A stretch of DNA of 64,000 nucleotides, from NCBI RefSeq assembly GCF_019443985.1, contig NZ_CP049303.1, positions 744,001 through 808,000 of the forward strand, given 5' to 3'. The first letter of the stretch is position 1, and each line of letters starts with the position of its first letter. Source of the DNA: Liquorilactobacillus hordei DSM 19519. GTDB taxonomy: Bacteria > Bacillota > Bacilli > Lactobacillales > Lactobacillaceae. The position numbers and the translations under genes are program-made. The notes beneath the pieces are model-generated. The model ran no database searches and had not been told where the DNA came from. It saw nothing but the letters and a program-made list of their open reading frames with translations. Below are positions 50,732-61,099 of the stretch, piece after piece.

Positions 50732-52135
50732 ATGACTTCAAAGTTTGCAGTGATTCTTGCTGCGGGGCAAGGAACAAGAATGAAATCCAAGTTGTACAAG
50801 GTCTTACATCCAGTTTGTGGCAAAGCAATGGTTGAACATGTTTTAACGCAGGTTGAAGAAAATAAGATGGATGAGATTGTGACAATTATTGGTCATGGGG
50901 CAAAGGATGTAAAGAAAAAATTAGGCTCACGAACTGAGTATGCACTCCAAGCCGAACAGTTAGGAACGGGACATGCTGTATTACAAGCTGAAGAATTATT
51001 GAAAAACAAAGAAGGCGTTACATTAATTGTATGTGGGGACACTCCACTATTTACAGCACAAACATTTTCTGAATTATTTGAATATCATGAACAAAAAGGG
51101 GCTGTTGCCACTGTTTTGACTGCGGAGGCACCAAATCCATTTGGATATGGAAGAATTGTACGTAACGAGCTAGGAATTGTAGAAAAAATTGTTGAGCAAA
51201 AAGATGCTAATGAAAAAGAAACCGCAATTACAGAGATTAATACAGGAGTTTATTGTTTTGATAATCGACAATTATTTGAAGCATTGCATAAGATAAAGAA
51301 TGATAATGTTCAAGGTGAATATTATTTGACAGATGTTATGGAAATCTTCAAAAATGCTGGTAAGGTTGTTGCAGCTTATAAGATGAAGAACTTTGATGAA
51401 TCAATGGGGGTTAATGATCGTGTAGCTCTCGCTCAGGCAAATAAGGTAATGAGATTGCGTATTAATGAAGCACATATGAAAAATGGTGTGACACTAATTG
51501 ATCCACTAACAACTTATATTGATGTTGATGTCGAGATTGGCAGAGATACTGTAATAGAACCCGGTGTTGTGTTGAAAGGAAAGACAGTAATCGGTGAGGA
51601 TTGCTTTATTGGTGCACATTCTGAAATTCGTGATACAGTAATTGAAGATAATGTAACAGTAACGTCTTCATTATTGGAAGAGGCAGTTATGGCTGAGGGA
51701 AGCAACATTGGACCTTACAGTCACCTGAGGCCTGCCGCTAAAATTGGTAAGAATGTTCATATTGGTAATTTTGTTGAAGTTAAGAAAGCACAAATTGGTG
51801 AAAACACGAAGGTTGGACACCTAACTTATGTGGGCGACGCTACCTTAGGTAAAGATATAAATGTTGGTTGTGGAACAATTTTTGTGAATTATGATGGAGT
51901 TAATAAACATCATACAAATGTGGGCGATTATTCATTCATCGGAAGTGGCTCTAATCTAATTGCACCCCTTGAAATAGCCGATCATGCATATGTTGCTGCT
52001 GGCTCAACAATCACAGGTGATGTTGCGGCGCATGATATGGCAATTGCTCGTGGACGACAAGTCAATAAAAAGGGTTATTTTGATCGTTATCCGGTGGCAA
52101 ATGCTGCAAAAAAAGCTGAGAATGAGAATGTATAA
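50732..52135 (+). CDS. glmU: Bifunctional GlcNAc-1-P uridyltransferase / GlcN-1-P acetyltransferase
   Basis: 467 residues. The N-terminal uridyltransferase domain (about 1-230) starts with [18 protein letters not shown] and includes CGDTPL; the C-terminal left-handed beta-helix (about 250-445) shows hexapeptide repeats such as [14 protein letters not shown] and [13 protein letters not shown]. The enzyme makes UDP-GlcNAc for peptidoglycan and wall teichoic acid. Length and order are standard. It sits between purR and prs. Confidence 0.97.
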   Translation: MTSKFAVILAAGQGTRMKSKLYKVLHPVCGKAMVEHVLTQVEENKMDEIVTIIGHGAKDVKKKLGSRTEYALQAEQLGTGHAVLQAEELLKNKEGVTLIVCGDTPLFTAQTFSELFEYHEQKGAVATVLTAEAPNPFGYGRIVRNELGIVEKIVEQKDANEKETAITEINTGVYCFDNRQLFEALHKIKNDNVQGEYYLTDVMEIFKNAGKVVAAYKMKNFDESMGVNDRVALAQANKVMRLRINEAHMKNGVTLIDPLTTYIDVDVEIGRDTVIEPGVVLKGKTVIGEDCFIGAHSEIRDTVIEDNVTVTSSLLEEAVMAEGSNIGPYSHLRPAAKIGKNVHIGNFVEVKKAQIGENTKVGHLTYVGDATLGKDINVGCGTIFVNYDGVNKHHTNVGDYSFIGSGSNLIAPLEIADHAYVAAGSTITGDVAAHDMAIARGRQVNKKGYFDRYPVANAAKKAENENV

Positions 52136-52227
52136 AATTAATTGATGATAAATCTCTCAATTAATCTTGATTTTAGTGCAAGAAATGAATAGTATTGTTA
52201 TAGAGAAATAGAAAAATGGAGGCTATT

Positions 52228-53202
52228 ATGTCTGAACAATATGCTGATCCAAAGCTTAAAATATTTGCTTTGAATTCTAACAAGCCATTGGCAGAAAAAA
52301 TTGCTGCTGCTGTTGGTGTAACTTTAGGTAAAACATCTGTTGACCGTTTTAGTGACGGTGAGATTCGTATTAATATCGAAGAAAGTATCCGTGGAGATGA
52401 GGTTTTTATAATTCAATCGACTTCAGCTCCAGTCAATGATAACTTGATGGAATTATTAATCATGATTGATGCGCTCAAGCGAGCTAGTGCCTCGATGATT
52501 AATGTTGTAATTCCTTATTACGGTTATGCAAGACAAGATCGAAAAGCAAGACCACGTGAACCAATCACAGCCAAATTGGTTGCTGATATGTTAGTAAAAG
52601 CTGGAGCAACTCGTGTTGTTGCATTGGATTTGCATGCAGCTCAGATTCAAGGATTCTTTGATATTCCTGTAGATCATTTAATGGGAGCTCCATTGTTAGC
52701 TGATTATTTTTTGACCAAGGGTCTTGAAAAAGATGCTGTTGTTGTTTCACCAGATCATGGTGGTGTTTCAAGAGCACGTAAATTGGCAGAATTTTTGAAG
52801 GCACCAATCGCTATCATTGATAAGCGTCGCCCAAGAGCCAATGTTGCTGAAATCATGAACATTATTGGTTCAGTTGATGGTAAACGTTGTATTTTAATTG
52901 ATGATATGATTGATACAGCAGGAACAATTACCTTAGCCGCACAAGCTTTAAAAGATGCTGGAGCAACTGAGGTATATGCATGTGCTACACATCCAGTACT
53001 TTCTGGACCGGCAATTGAACGTATTGAGAATTCACCAATTAAAAGATTAGTTGTTACTGATTCGATTAAATTACCTGAGGAAAAGCATATTGATAAACTA
53101 ATTCAAGTTTCTGTTGGAGCCTTGATTGGGGATGCAATTACTCGCATTCATGAAAATAAATCAGTGAGTCCGTTATTTAAAAATCGATTCCATAATATTT
53201 AA
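52228..53202 (+). CDS. prs: Ribose-phosphate pyrophosphokinase
   Basis: 324 residues from ATG 52228, 5 nt after GGAGG; ATG 52216 overlaps the ribosome site and would add four residues. Family motifs: the ATP-binding [35 protein letters not shown], and the PRPP loop [13 protein letters not shown] near 225. It makes PRPP from ribose 5-phosphate, the same ligand that releases PurR. It follows glmU after 92 bp and ends in a strong terminator. Confidence 0.97.
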   Translation: MSEQYADPKLKIFALNSNKPLAEKIAAAVGVTLGKTSVDRFSDGEIRINIEESIRGDEVFIIQSTSAPVNDNLMELLIMIDALKRASASMINVVIPYYGYARQDRKARPREPITAKLVADMLVKAGATRVVALDLHAAQIQGFFDIPVDHLMGAPLLADYFLTKGLEKDAVVVSPDHGGVSRARKLAEFLKAPIAIIDKRRPRANVAEIMNIIGSVDGKRCILIDDMIDTAGTITLAAQALKDAGATEVYACATHPVLSGPAIERIENSPIKRLVVTDSIKLPEEKHIDKLIQVSVGALIGDAITRIHENKSVSPLFKNRFHNI

Positions 53203-53238
53203 AATTACTAATAAGAATAAATACTTTCATATATGAAA

Positions 53239-53283
53239 GTACGAAAAAAGCCAAATCAAGATTTCTTTGATTTGGCTTTTTAT
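53239..53283. terminator. prs terminator
   Basis: AAAAAGCCAAATCAA pairs perfectly with TTGATTTGGCTTTTT; it is usable in both directions, also by the convergent aldo/keto reductase gene. Confidence 0.9.
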
Positions 53284-53357
53284 GATAAATGATAGTATCC
53301 AAAAGTTTTCGCGTCATGTTTTATAGAATACTATTTGGTAGCAAAGATATGGAAGAA

Positions 53358-54317
53358 TTAAAATTCCTGATATGTTGCTGGATCTTGATTATTTGTCCGA
53401 CCATCAGATTTATCAAGTGCCAATATTGAAGAAACTTCTTTTTCTGATAGTTCAAAATTAAAGAGGTCTAGATTCTCAAATTGTCGTTTCGAAGAACTGG
53501 ACTTTGGAATGACACCCACACCTAGTTGGAGTTCCCAGCGTAAGATGATTTGTGCAATTGATTTGTTATGAGCTTCAGCAATTTTTTGAATTGTTTTATC
53601 TTGTAAGACAGTATTGGCGCGGCCAAGCGGACTCCAAGCTTGTGTAAAGATACCATGGTCTTTGTCAAATTGTCGTTGTTTAGCCTGAGACCAATAAGGG
53701 TGGAGTTCCACTTGATTAACAACAGGTAATACACCAGTTTCTTTTTCAAGTCTTTCCAAATGTTCAGGAAGAAAATTAGAAACACCGATTGAACGAATAA
53801 GCCCCATTTTTTGTGCTTTAATTAGGGCTTGCCAAGCTTCTACATAATGATCCTCGATTGGATTTGGCCAGTGTATTAGATAAAGATCAAAGTAGTCAAG
53901 ATGCATTCTATATAAAGACTCCTGAATTGTTGCGATTGCTTCGTCAAATCTTTGATGCCGGCCAGGTAATTTAGATGTTATAAATAAATTTTCACGGCTC
54001 AAACTAGTTCTACGGATAACTTCTCCAACAGCACCTTCGTTTTCATAATTAACTGCTGAGTCAAGAGCACGATAACCGGTTGATAATGCCTGCATCATAG
54101 TGTTAACCCCAGCACCTCCAGTAAGCGTGTAGGTACCAAAACCAATTAATGGGATTTCATTCCCATCGTTTAATGTAATCTTTTCAGGTTGATTGGCAGA
54201 TGGTTCAGGACCATTACTATCCTTTTTCTTAAAAAGTTCTGCTGAAAGGTATGCTTTACTAAAGTCATACTTACTTGAAATTATTTGTCCTTGATTGAAT
54301 AAAACATTCTCACTCAT
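53358..54317 (-). CDS. Aldo/keto reductase
   Basis: 319 residues. The NADPH-dependent AKR barrel begins near residue 47 (ITLNDGNEIPLIGFGTYTL) with the catalytic Asp and Tyr in GYRALDSAVNYENE, Lys in ITSKLPG and His in LIHWPNP, and the coenzyme motif IGVSNF / VIPKSSSSKRQFEN. The first 45 residues are an extension rich in polar residues that most family members lack; it has no signal peptide pattern. The ATG at 54317 has GAGGTC upstream. It reduces aldehydes or ketones of unknown identity. Confidence 0.88.
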   Translation of the reverse strand: MSENVLFNQGQIISSKYDFSKAYLSAELFKKKDSNGPEPSANQPEKITLNDGNEIPLIGFGTYTLTGGAGVNTMMQALSTGYRALDSAVNYENEGAVGEVIRRTSLSRENLFITSKLPGRHQRFDEAIATIQESLYRMHLDYFDLYLIHWPNPIEDHYVEAWQALIKAQKMGLIRSIGVSNFLPEHLERLEKETGVLPVVNQVELHPYWSQAKQRQFDKDHGIFTQAWSPLGRANTVLQDKTIQKIAEAHNKSIAQIILRWELQLGVGVIPKSSSSKRQFENLDLFNFELSEKEVSSILALDKSDGRTNNQDPATYQEF

Positions 54318-54386
54318 TGGCTGACCTCCTCAATTTTATCATATTTTTATTGTAGCACTTACAAAGTATTTTGTAATAATTAAGGA

Positions 54387-54980
54387 TTAAGCATAAAATT
54401 CATCTTTGATATCGCAATATGGAATGAAGGGTTTTACTGGTACTGGGTGGAAAGAACAATTTTTTTCCATCCAGATCATATCAAACCAAGTATCAAATTT
54501 GTACCCGACATCGTGGAAATGAGCAACTTTTTTAAATCCTTTTTTTTCGTGAAAGAGGATGCTGGTCAATGGAAGATGAGCATCTGCAGTTTTTGGAAAA
54601 CTAATACATGCATTAATATTTAAAATATTTTGTGCAGCAGCTATTTTCTCAAGTTCTGCGTACAAGAGGGAACCTATTCCACGATGTTGGACATCATGAG
54701 ATAGGTAAATAGAGATTTCTGCAGCCCAGATATATGCGGCTCGAGGATGAAATACGTTTAGATAGGCAAAACCAAGTATTTCCTGATCTGTATAAGCTAC
54801 TAAATAAGGATATTTAAGGGAAATATTATGTATTCTTTTTTCAAACTCCTTAATAGTAGGTGTTGTATACTCAAATGTAATCGCAGTATGTTCAACATAG
54901 TATTGGTAGATATTTAAAAGTGCAGGCGCATCTGCATTTTTTACTAATCTAACTTTAATATCAGGAGTAATTATATTCAT
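54387..54980 (-). CDS. GNAT-family N-acetyltransferase (Pat-like)
   Basis: 197 residues. The core acetyl-CoA site is visible as HRGIGSLLYAELE near 99-112, and the segment FHDVGYKFDTWFDMIWMEK near 158 is typical of phosphinothricin acetyltransferase-like enzymes. The family acetylates amino groups of small molecules such as methionine analogues. The C-terminal tail (about 178-197) is longer than in most. The gene is alone on the minus strand, 69 bp upstream of the aldo/keto reductase. The substrate is unknown. Confidence 0.83.
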   Translation of the reverse strand: MNIITPDIKVRLVKNADAPALLNIYQYYVEHTAITFEYTTPTIKEFEKRIHNISLKYPYLVAYTDQEILGFAYLNVFHPRAAYIWAAEISIYLSHDVQHRGIGSLLYAELEKIAAAQNILNINACISFPKTADAHLPLTSILFHEKKGFKKVAHFHDVGYKFDTWFDMIWMEKNCSFHPVPVKPFIPYCDIKDEFYA

Positions 54981-55145
54981 TTAATCACATTCTTTCTTTT
55001 TTGATTATTTTAAACGGATTGTTTGTAATAAACAAGAACAGTGCTAACTTCTTTGGAAAAGGGATTGAACTATTAGCGAGGATAAAGTAAGATACTCTGT
55101 GAGTGAGAATAAAATATATTTAGTGAGGTAATTACGTAAATAGTC

Positions 55146-55826
55146 ATGGAAAAACAACCAGTTGTAAATGCTCATCAGCAAGAATTACCATTAATGATAG
55201 GGTATTTCATTTTTTCAATTATTTTAAATAGTTTCGGGAATGCACTAACTGTTTCACTGAACCTAGGAAGTGCTTTGTGGACAGCAGCTGCAGTTAACAT
55301 TGCTCATACAACTCTAATTCCTCTGAGTTTCGTTCTTGTATTGGAAGGAATTTTTGCCATTATTATAAACTTAGTTCTAGTTGGAAAAATTTCGTTTAGT
55401 AGAATTATTGGATACTTACTTTTTATGTTCCCATTTGCATATCTTGTAGGAATTTTATCACGGGAGCTTATTTTGTTGGGAATTGGCAATTTACCACTAA
55501 TTGTTAGAGTCGTTTTGGACTGTATTGGAATAATTTGTATTGCGACTGCAATTTCAATTTATCAGCGAGTAAACTTAATTTTGCATCCTTGTGATGATAT
55601 GATGCAGATTGTCCGTTTTAAATTTTTTAGGGGAAATTCGGTTATTGCACAGTTAGCATCCTTCTTTATACCGATTACTGCTATTATTATCACAGTTATG
55701 AGTGAGAGACAGCTTTTTGCTGTTAATATTGGAACAGTATTTTCACTTTTGTTTCAGGGATATTTTGTTGGGTTAGCTGATCGAAAGGTATTGCCAACAT
55801 TGAAACATCGAAAGTTGGATATTTAA
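55146..55826 (+). CDS. YczE/YyaS/YitT-type membrane protein
   Basis: 226 residues with five or six predicted membrane helices. The pattern (NSFGNALTVSLNLGSALWTAAAVNIA near the start, LHPCDDMMQIVRFKFFRGN in a loop) matches the YczE/YyaS group of integral membrane proteins of unknown function in Gram-positives. The likely start ATG 55146 has only a distant AGGTAA (about 18 nt), so expression may be low; no better in-frame start exists upstream because of a stop codon 9 bp before. A long hairpin terminator follows. Confidence 0.8.
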   Translation: MEKQPVVNAHQQELPLMIGYFIFSIILNSFGNALTVSLNLGSALWTAAAVNIAHTTLIPLSFVLVLEGIFAIIINLVLVGKISFSRIIGYLLFMFPFAYLVGILSRELILLGIGNLPLIVRVVLDCIGIICIATAISIYQRVNLILHPCDDMMQIVRFKFFRGNSVIAQLASFFIPITAIIITVMSERQLFAVNIGTVFSLLFQGYFVGLADRKVLPTLKHRKLDI

Positions 55827-55836
55827 TTTGACAAGG

Positions 55837-55910
55837 GACTCTAGTTAAAGGGATTATATCAAAGAGAATATTTTTGATATAATCTTATTGGCGGAGTCTT
55901 TTTTTGTGAT
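55837..55910 (+). terminator. Terminator after the YczE-like gene
   Basis: GGATTATATCAAA pairs with TTTGATATAATC, enclosed by GGACTC/GAGTC and followed by T7. Confidence 0.85.
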
Positions 55911-55982
55911 AACAGTCACGCATTTTTTGATAGAATTCACTTTTTCGTAAGTTATTAAATGCTTAAAATGACTTATAAATGC

Positions 55983-55997
55983 TTTTAAACGTTTACA
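55983..55997 (+). promoter_or_regulatory. cre-like site before nagB
   Basis: TTTTAAACGTTTACA resembles the catabolite-responsive element core, with a second overlapping candidate through 56006. It lies about 120 bp before nagB, near its promoter, which fits CcpA control of amino-sugar use. Confidence 0.5.
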
Positions 55998-56117
55998 AAC
56001 GCTTACAGATATGTTATGATTACGAAGTAAATAAGATAAACTTAATTTTATAGTTGCTTGCATTTTTGGTATAGTCCAATTACAATGAATCTGTACCATA
56101 AAATGGAGGTAATTAAA

Positions 56118-56825
56118 ATGAATATTATCGTTGTTAAAGATAGTTTGGCAGGCGGAAGAAAAGCAAGTGAACTTTTTTATAGTGCATATGCAAGTGGCGC
56201 AAGAGTGTTTGGACTAGCAACTGGCAGTACACCTGTAACAACTTATCAATATTTGGTTAAAAGTAAAATTGATTTTTCAAATTGTATATCCATTAATCTC
56301 GATGAATATGTAGGTTTAAAACCAACAAATGAGCAAAGCTATCGATACTATATGGAGAAGAACCTGTTTGAGTTTAAACCATTTAAGCAATCATATTTAC
56401 CACAAGGAGATGCAGCAGATCCAGCAAAAGAAGTTGAACGATATGATAGGGTAATTGCTGATAATCCGATTGATTTACAATTATTGGGAATTGGTCGCAA
56501 TGGACATATTGGATTCAATGAACCCGGATCAAGTTTTGATTTAACAACTCACAAAGTTGCTTTGACACCTTCAACGATTGAAGCAAATGCGCGCTTCTTT
56601 GAAGATGAAAAAGATGTTCCTAAATATGCATATTCTATGGGAATTGGATCAATAATGAAATCAAAAAGTATCATATTAGAGGCTTTTGGAGAAGATAAAG
56701 CCAATGCAATTTACGATATGGTAGAAGGGGATGTGACAGAGCAATGCCCAGCAAGCATCTTGCAAAAGCATCCAAATGTTACTGTTATTGTTGATGAGGC
56801 AGCCGCAACAAGATTGAAAAAATAA
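56118..56825 (+). CDS. nagB: Glucosamine-6-phosphate deaminase
   Basis: 235 residues, the short Gram-positive form. Motifs are [15 protein letters not shown] near 32-46, the Asp/Glu segment INLDEYVGL, and [17 protein letters not shown] with the catalytic His. It converts glucosamine 6-phosphate to fructose 6-phosphate and ammonia. ATG 56118 follows GGAGGT; the frame upstream is unsupported. Neither nagA nor nagR adjoins it. It is followed by a structured RNA candidate. Confidence 0.96.
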   Translation: MNIIVVKDSLAGGRKASELFYSAYASGARVFGLATGSTPVTTYQYLVKSKIDFSNCISINLDEYVGLKPTNEQSYRYYMEKNLFEFKPFKQSYLPQGDAADPAKEVERYDRVIADNPIDLQLLGIGRNGHIGFNEPGSSFDLTTHKVALTPSTIEANARFFEDEKDVPKYAYSMGIGSIMKSKSIILEAFGEDKANAIYDMVEGDVTEQCPASILQKHPNVTVIVDEAAATRLKK

Positions 56826-56835
56826 GTGATTAATG

Positions 56836-56937
56836 ATATGGGCTATAAGCCAGTAGCTTGTGTTCAAATACTAAAGGGCAACACATTCTCCGACCCTAAA
56901 GTCAAAGAGCATAAGTATACTGCCTTATGGCCCATAT
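56836..56937 (+). ncRNA. Candidate structured RNA with pseudoknot after nagB
   Basis: A 20-bp closing stem joins ATATGGGCTATAAGCCAGTA (56836-56855) to TACTGCCTTATGGCCCATAT (56918-56937), with one wobble and one mismatch. Inside, TGTGTT (56859-56864) pairs with AACACA (56880-56885), and the loop AGGG (56875-56878) can pair with CCCT (56894-56897) beyond the stem, forming a pseudoknot. No T run follows, so it is not a plain terminator. I do not recognise a known family. It could be a small RNA or a 3' processing/regulatory element of nagB. Confidence 0.45.
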
Positions 56938-56964
56938 TTGATTAGGTTACATGAACTTTATGCT

Positions 56965-57047
56965 AAAAAAGAGTATCCCAAAATTTTTTTTCTACAATCA
57001 CTATTATTAGTGTGTGGAATTATAATTTTCGAGATACTTTTTTTTAG
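56965..57047. terminator. birA terminator
   Basis: AAAAAAGAGTATC...AAAATT pairs with AATTTT..GATACTTTTTT over a long loop, with T/A runs at both ends. Confidence 0.65.
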
Positions 57048-58012
57048 GTCAAACGTACTTTTGTAACTTCACCAGAATAAAGAATAGTCCCATCATGCAA
57101 AACAAGACGCCCTTTTTTGTCAATGTCATTAACGTAGCCAGTAATTTCTTTCATTCCTTGGGTAACGGTAACTTTTTTTCCAATGAGGTACGATTTTTCT
57201 TTATATTCAGCTATAAAATCACCAGATTGATAATTAGAGTATAGTTCAAAGAATTCATTCAGCAACTCTGCAATGAAAAAGTTACGAGATAAGTGAGCAT
57301 TATCAACATATTGCTGCAAAGTTCCGATACGTGCTTGGATTTCGGGTGGAAAAATAGATAAATCAGATAGATAATTAATTCCGATACCAATAATTACCTG
57401 GTTGATAGAGCCACTTTCGATATCACTAACTGCTTCGGTTAATATTCCAACGACCTTTTTTTGATTTATTAATACATCATTCACCCATTTTATTTGAGGG
57501 GTAACCTCTAGATTTCTTTCAATTGTACGTGCCACAGCGAGAGCAGTTGCTGTTGTTAGTAAACCAGGATTCAACACTTCGGTTTGTGTTTTTAGCAAAA
57601 TACTCATATAAATTCCAGTTTTACTTGGTGAAACAAAAGACCGTCCATAACGCCCATATCCACCAGTTTGTTGATCACTGATAATTATTAAGGGGTGTGA
57701 GTCAGTTTGGATTGAACTTAGTTCTTTTGCCCTAGTATTAGTGGAATTAATTGAATCATGAAGTTCAAAAGTAACGTTTTTAAGATTATCTACTAAATTC
57801 CTTTTGATAATAAATTCATTGAGTTTATTATCATCTTCATAATAATAACCAGAATGCATCTTACTCTTAATAGGGTATTCCAAATCTTGCAGATTTTTAA
57901 CTATTTTCCAGACTGCTGTTCGTGAGATGCCAACTTCATTTGCAATTTTTTCACCAGATAAGTAGTTGGTTGAATCTGACAGGATCTTCAGAACTTTTTG
58001 TGTATTATTCAT
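57044..58012 (-). CDS. birA: Biotin--[acetyl-CoA carboxylase] ligase / biotin repressor
   Basis: 322 residues. The N-terminal winged helix (about 1-62, LSGEKIANEVGISRTAVWKIVKNL) shows it is the repressor type. The catalytic domain contains NSTNTRAKEL, the nucleotide loop QQTGGYGRYGRSF near 112-125 (a variant of the usual GRGRRGR), IKWVNDVL, and a C-terminal SH3-like domain (about 275-322). It attaches biotin to the acetyl-CoA carboxylase carrier protein and may repress biotin uptake genes. It stands alone. Confidence 0.93.
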   Translation of the reverse strand: MNNTQKVLKILSDSTNYLSGEKIANEVGISRTAVWKIVKNLQDLEYPIKSKMHSGYYYEDDNKLNEFIIKRNLVDNLKNVTFELHDSINSTNTRAKELSSIQTDSHPLIIISDQQTGGYGRYGRSFVSPSKTGIYMSILLKTQTEVLNPGLLTTATALAVARTIERNLEVTPQIKWVNDVLINQKKVVGILTEAVSDIESGSINQVIIGIGINYLSDLSIFPPEIQARIGTLQQYVDNAHLSRNFFIAELLNEFFELYSNYQSGDFIAEYKEKSYLIGKKVTVTQGMKEITGYVNDIDKKGRLVLHDGTILYSGEVTKVRLT

Positions 58013-58170
58013 AAAGTGTACCGTCCTTGTTGTCTATTTAATATAATTATAAAGATTAAAGAGGGGGTTTTCAAATTGTCTTTTTTCTTTTAAGAAAATC
58101 AATTGCATCTTTCAAAAAAAAGATATGAATGGTATCTTTTATCCAAAGTAGTAAGAAAAGAGAGTACAAA

Positions 58171-59265
58171 ATGAAAAAAAAATTTTTTTTTGAGTGCGTT
58201 ATTTTGCTTTTGGGAGCGTTCTTTATTTTTGTAATATCCACACATGATGCGTTTTTGTACAAGCAGTCAATTTTACAAGTTACGCATGTTAAACAAGGAA
58301 AAACATTCAAATCCTCAGATGAATATGGAAATCATGATAAAAAGACTGATCAAACAGTTTATGGGGTACTTCTGAATGGTAAAAAAAAGGGAGCAAAGTT
58401 TAGTTTTCAAAATACATATGCAGCATCTGGGGGACTAAGCCAAAATTATCGTAAGGGGCAGCAGCTCTTTGTTACACTTAATCATGATAACGGAAAGTTT
58501 GAAGTGACTCCGACAAATTATAAACGGGATACCTATTTATTTATGATGTGTTGGATAATGGTTTGTTTGTTATTCATTGTAATGAAGATTGATGGTGTGC
58601 GAACAATCCTAAGTGTTCTAATTAATTTCATCTTGTTTTTGATAATTGTACAACTTGATGTTTCTTGGAATATTACAAACTTTTTTATAATTTTTGCGAT
58701 TAGTGCAATTATTTTTACCGCAATTACACTAGCTATAATAATTGGAATTAATAGGCAATTTACAGTTACGTTTGCTGCAATTATCATTGGAACTGCAATT
58801 GCATTCCTTATTTCTACGGGGGTAATGTGGGTAACCAATGACAGTGGAATGCATTATGAGGCACTAGATTTTGCTACACAGCAACCGAAGCAATTATTTT
58901 TATCTGCAACATTAATTGGTTTATTAGGAACTGTTATGGATGCAGCAACAGATATTGTATCGACGTTATTTGAATTAAAACGTAGCCAGCCAGAAGTCTC
59001 TTTTCAGCAACTTTATCGCTCGGGAAGAGAAGTTGGCAAGGATATTATGGGGCCCTTGATTAATGTTTTGCTATTAATTTTTTTTGCTGAAACATTTACA
59101 ATGGCTGTTCTATATTTTAGAACCAACAATACAATTGGCTATACTTTTTCTTGGACAATGTCGTTAGGATTAGTGCAAGCGGTGATTAGTGGAATAGGGA
59201 TAGCATTGGTGATTCCGGCCGCAAGTTTTTTGGCTGCTTGGTCCTTAGAGAGGAGTAAGTCATGA
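58171..59265 (+). CDS. YibE/F-family membrane protein, first gene
   Basis: 364 residues from ATG 58171, with GAGAG upstream; the frame reads back to 58129 without support. An N-terminal helix (about 7-27), an extracytoplasmic segment (about 30-125), then about seven helices. The C-terminal half (LGTVMDAATDIVSTLFELKRS, GREVGKDIMGPLINVLLL) is the YibE/F domain, annotated as a membrane protein of unknown role, possibly a transporter. It overlaps the next YibE/F gene by 4 bp (ATGA), so the pair probably forms a heteromer. Confidence 0.85.
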   Translation: MKKKFFFECVILLLGAFFIFVISTHDAFLYKQSILQVTHVKQGKTFKSSDEYGNHDKKTDQTVYGVLLNGKKKGAKFSFQNTYAASGGLSQNYRKGQQLFVTLNHDNGKFEVTPTNYKRDTYLFMMCWIMVCLLFIVMKIDGVRTILSVLINFILFLIIVQLDVSWNITNFFIIFAISAIIFTAITLAIIIGINRQFTVTFAAIIIGTAIAFLISTGVMWVTNDSGMHYEALDFATQQPKQLFLSATLIGLLGTVMDAATDIVSTLFELKRSQPEVSFQQLYRSGREVGKDIMGPLINVLLLIFFAETFTMAVLYFRTNNTIGYTFSWTMSLGLVQAVISGIGIALVIPAASFLAAWSLERSKS

Positions 59266-60029
59266 ATACGATAGTAATTTTGATAATTGTTTTGGCCCTT
59301 TTAATGGTTTTAAGTGGTGGAAAAAGAGGAGTCTCAGCTTTTTTTACATTAATTGTGAATTTTGGCTTGCTTTTTTTGACGGTTATTTTGATAGCGGGGG
59401 GATTTCCACCTATTTTTGTGATGATGTTTACGGGGATAACTATCCTTGCAATTATTATTTATGTGGGGAATAACAATGAGACCCAGACCAATACCGCTTT
59501 TATAGCAACGTTACTTGTTTTAGCAGTGATGCTGATTTTGATTGTTCCAATGAACTATTTAATGCAGATATACGGCTTTAGTAATGAACAATCAGAAGAA
59601 ATTGAGGCTTTCAATGTTGCAATTGGTGTTAACTTTGCATCAATTGCAATTGCAACAACAATTTTAAGTACACTTGGAGCGATAGCCGAAGCAGCAATTG
59701 CGGTTGCAAGTGGAATGGAGGAAATAATTGAGCAAGGAGCGGCAAAAACAGTCCAGGAATTAAGAATAAGTGGTAGGAATATTGGATTGCAGATAATGGG
59801 GATGACATTTAATACACTATTCTTTGGTATGTTTGGAGGCAATTTAGCGTTATTTGTGTTAATCTCAAAATTAGATGCAAGTTTTGGCTATTATGCAAAT
59901 TCCAAAATTTTTGCGAGTGAGACAATGTTGGTGATTTATGCTGCAATTTCAGTTGTGCTAGTTATATGGGTAACCATTGAGATAACGGTTTTTAAGACAA
60001 ATAAAATGAATATTGCTAAGAAACCATAA
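59262..60029 (+). CDS. YibE/F-family membrane protein, second gene
   Basis: 255 residues with six or seven helices and the same conserved region as its neighbour: LGAIAEAAIAVASGMEEI, then GRNIGLQIMGMTFNTLFF. It lacks the extracytoplasmic N-terminal region of the first protein. GGAGAGGAG lies upstream of the overlapping start. Two-gene YibE/F pairs are common in lactobacilli and their function is unknown to me. A lipoprotein gene follows after 78 bp. Confidence 0.85.
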   Translation: MNTIVILIIVLALLMVLSGGKRGVSAFFTLIVNFGLLFLTVILIAGGFPPIFVMMFTGITILAIIIYVGNNNETQTNTAFIATLLVLAVMLILIVPMNYLMQIYGFSNEQSEEIEAFNVAIGVNFASIAIATTILSTLGAIAEAAIAVASGMEEIIEQGAAKTVQELRISGRNIGLQIMGMTFNTLFFGMFGGNLALFVLISKLDASFGYYANSKIFASETMLVIYAAISVVLVIWVTIEITVFKTNKMNIAKKP

Positions 60030-60107
60030 ACTAGTTGAGTACTAAATGATACTCGTCATGTTATAATTTCTGTAGGTAAAATAATATCAGTAGGGAGGCA
60101 GCCAATT

Positions 60108-61085
60108 ATGAAAATGCGAATAAAAAAGGCCTTTTTGGGGGGAGCGCTCAGTGTGTTAGCAACTGTAGCGGTTGGATGCTCTACCAATCATAGTAGTAAG
60201 AATAGTAGTAGTAGTTCTTCGATGACAACCGAGCAGGTTAAATCACATTATACAATGGCACTAAAGTATCTTGACAAAGGAGCACCACAACAAGCATATA
60301 CGGAATTAGGAAAGGTAGTTTCTCAGAATACTGGAAACAAAAAAGTTAAATCACTGTATAATAATCTTGGTGATTTATTGTCCGCTAAAAGAGCTGTAAC
60401 TGAAAATAAATTAGCTAAAGCAGCAAAAAAATTGCAGCAGTTAGCTAAAGTTAAAGAACCAGCTAAACTAGTTAAACAGATTGCTGCAGTGCAAAAAGAG
60501 TATCAGGCTGTCAAACTTGCTAAACTTTATTATAACGAAACGGTAGCATACTATAATGCGGGGAAATATTCTGAAGCTGGCGGAAGTTATCAAACACTAA
60601 TGGCATTATCTAGTAAATATCAGGCAGTGGCCTCTTATCAAGAAAAAGTAAAGAGTTACCAGCAGAAGATAGCGACTGCACAAAATCAAAGTGTTGCTTC
60701 ACAAGCTAAAGCAACTAGTAAAACGACGACAATCAGCGGTTACACGAATGCACGAAGCTCAAAGATTGTTAGCTCAACTTATGCTAGCAAGACGGGAAGC
60801 TCAATCAGTAGTGCAACCAATAGTCAAGTTTCATCTGTAGTTGCTGAAGTGTCTGATGCACAAATTTTGACGAAGTTTCGTGAGGTAACAGGAATTCCAC
60901 AAGAAGCAGGGGATCAATACTATGTTACGAAATTAGATGATGACACATATCAGATTGAGATTAGACATACTAGCCCAGATAATGTCAATGTCTCTAACCT
61001 AAAAGGAATGTATAAGTATAATTATACAACCGAAAAAGTACAAAAGGCTGATGAAATTACGGGTGAATACACAAATATTAATTAG
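60108..61085 (+). CDS. Lipoprotein with TPR-like repeats
   Basis: 325 residues. A signal peptide (about 1-23) ends in a lipobox, VAVGC (Cys24), then an Asn/Ser/Lys linker. Residues about 40-190 hold helical repeats (MALKYLDKGAPQQAYTELGKV, YYNETVAYYNAGKYSEAGGSY) like tetratricopeptide repeats. A Ser/Thr/Ala-rich stretch (about 195-245) leads to a C-terminal domain (about 250-325). It should be anchored outside the membrane; the role is unknown, perhaps protein-protein scaffolding. GGAGGC precedes ATG 60108. Confidence 0.8.
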   Translation: MKMRIKKAFLGGALSVLATVAVGCSTNHSSKNSSSSSSMTTEQVKSHYTMALKYLDKGAPQQAYTELGKVVSQNTGNKKVKSLYNNLGDLLSAKRAVTENKLAKAAKKLQQLAKVKEPAKLVKQIAAVQKEYQAVKLAKLYYNETVAYYNAGKYSEAGGSYQTLMALSSKYQAVASYQEKVKSYQQKIATAQNQSVASQAKATSKTTTISGYTNARSSKIVSSTYASKTGSSISSATNSQVSSVVAEVSDAQILTKFREVTGIPQEAGDQYYVTKLDDDTYQIEIRHTSPDNVNVSNLKGMYKYNYTTEKVQKADEITGEYTNIN

Positions 61086-61099
61086 ATGGATGGAAGTAA

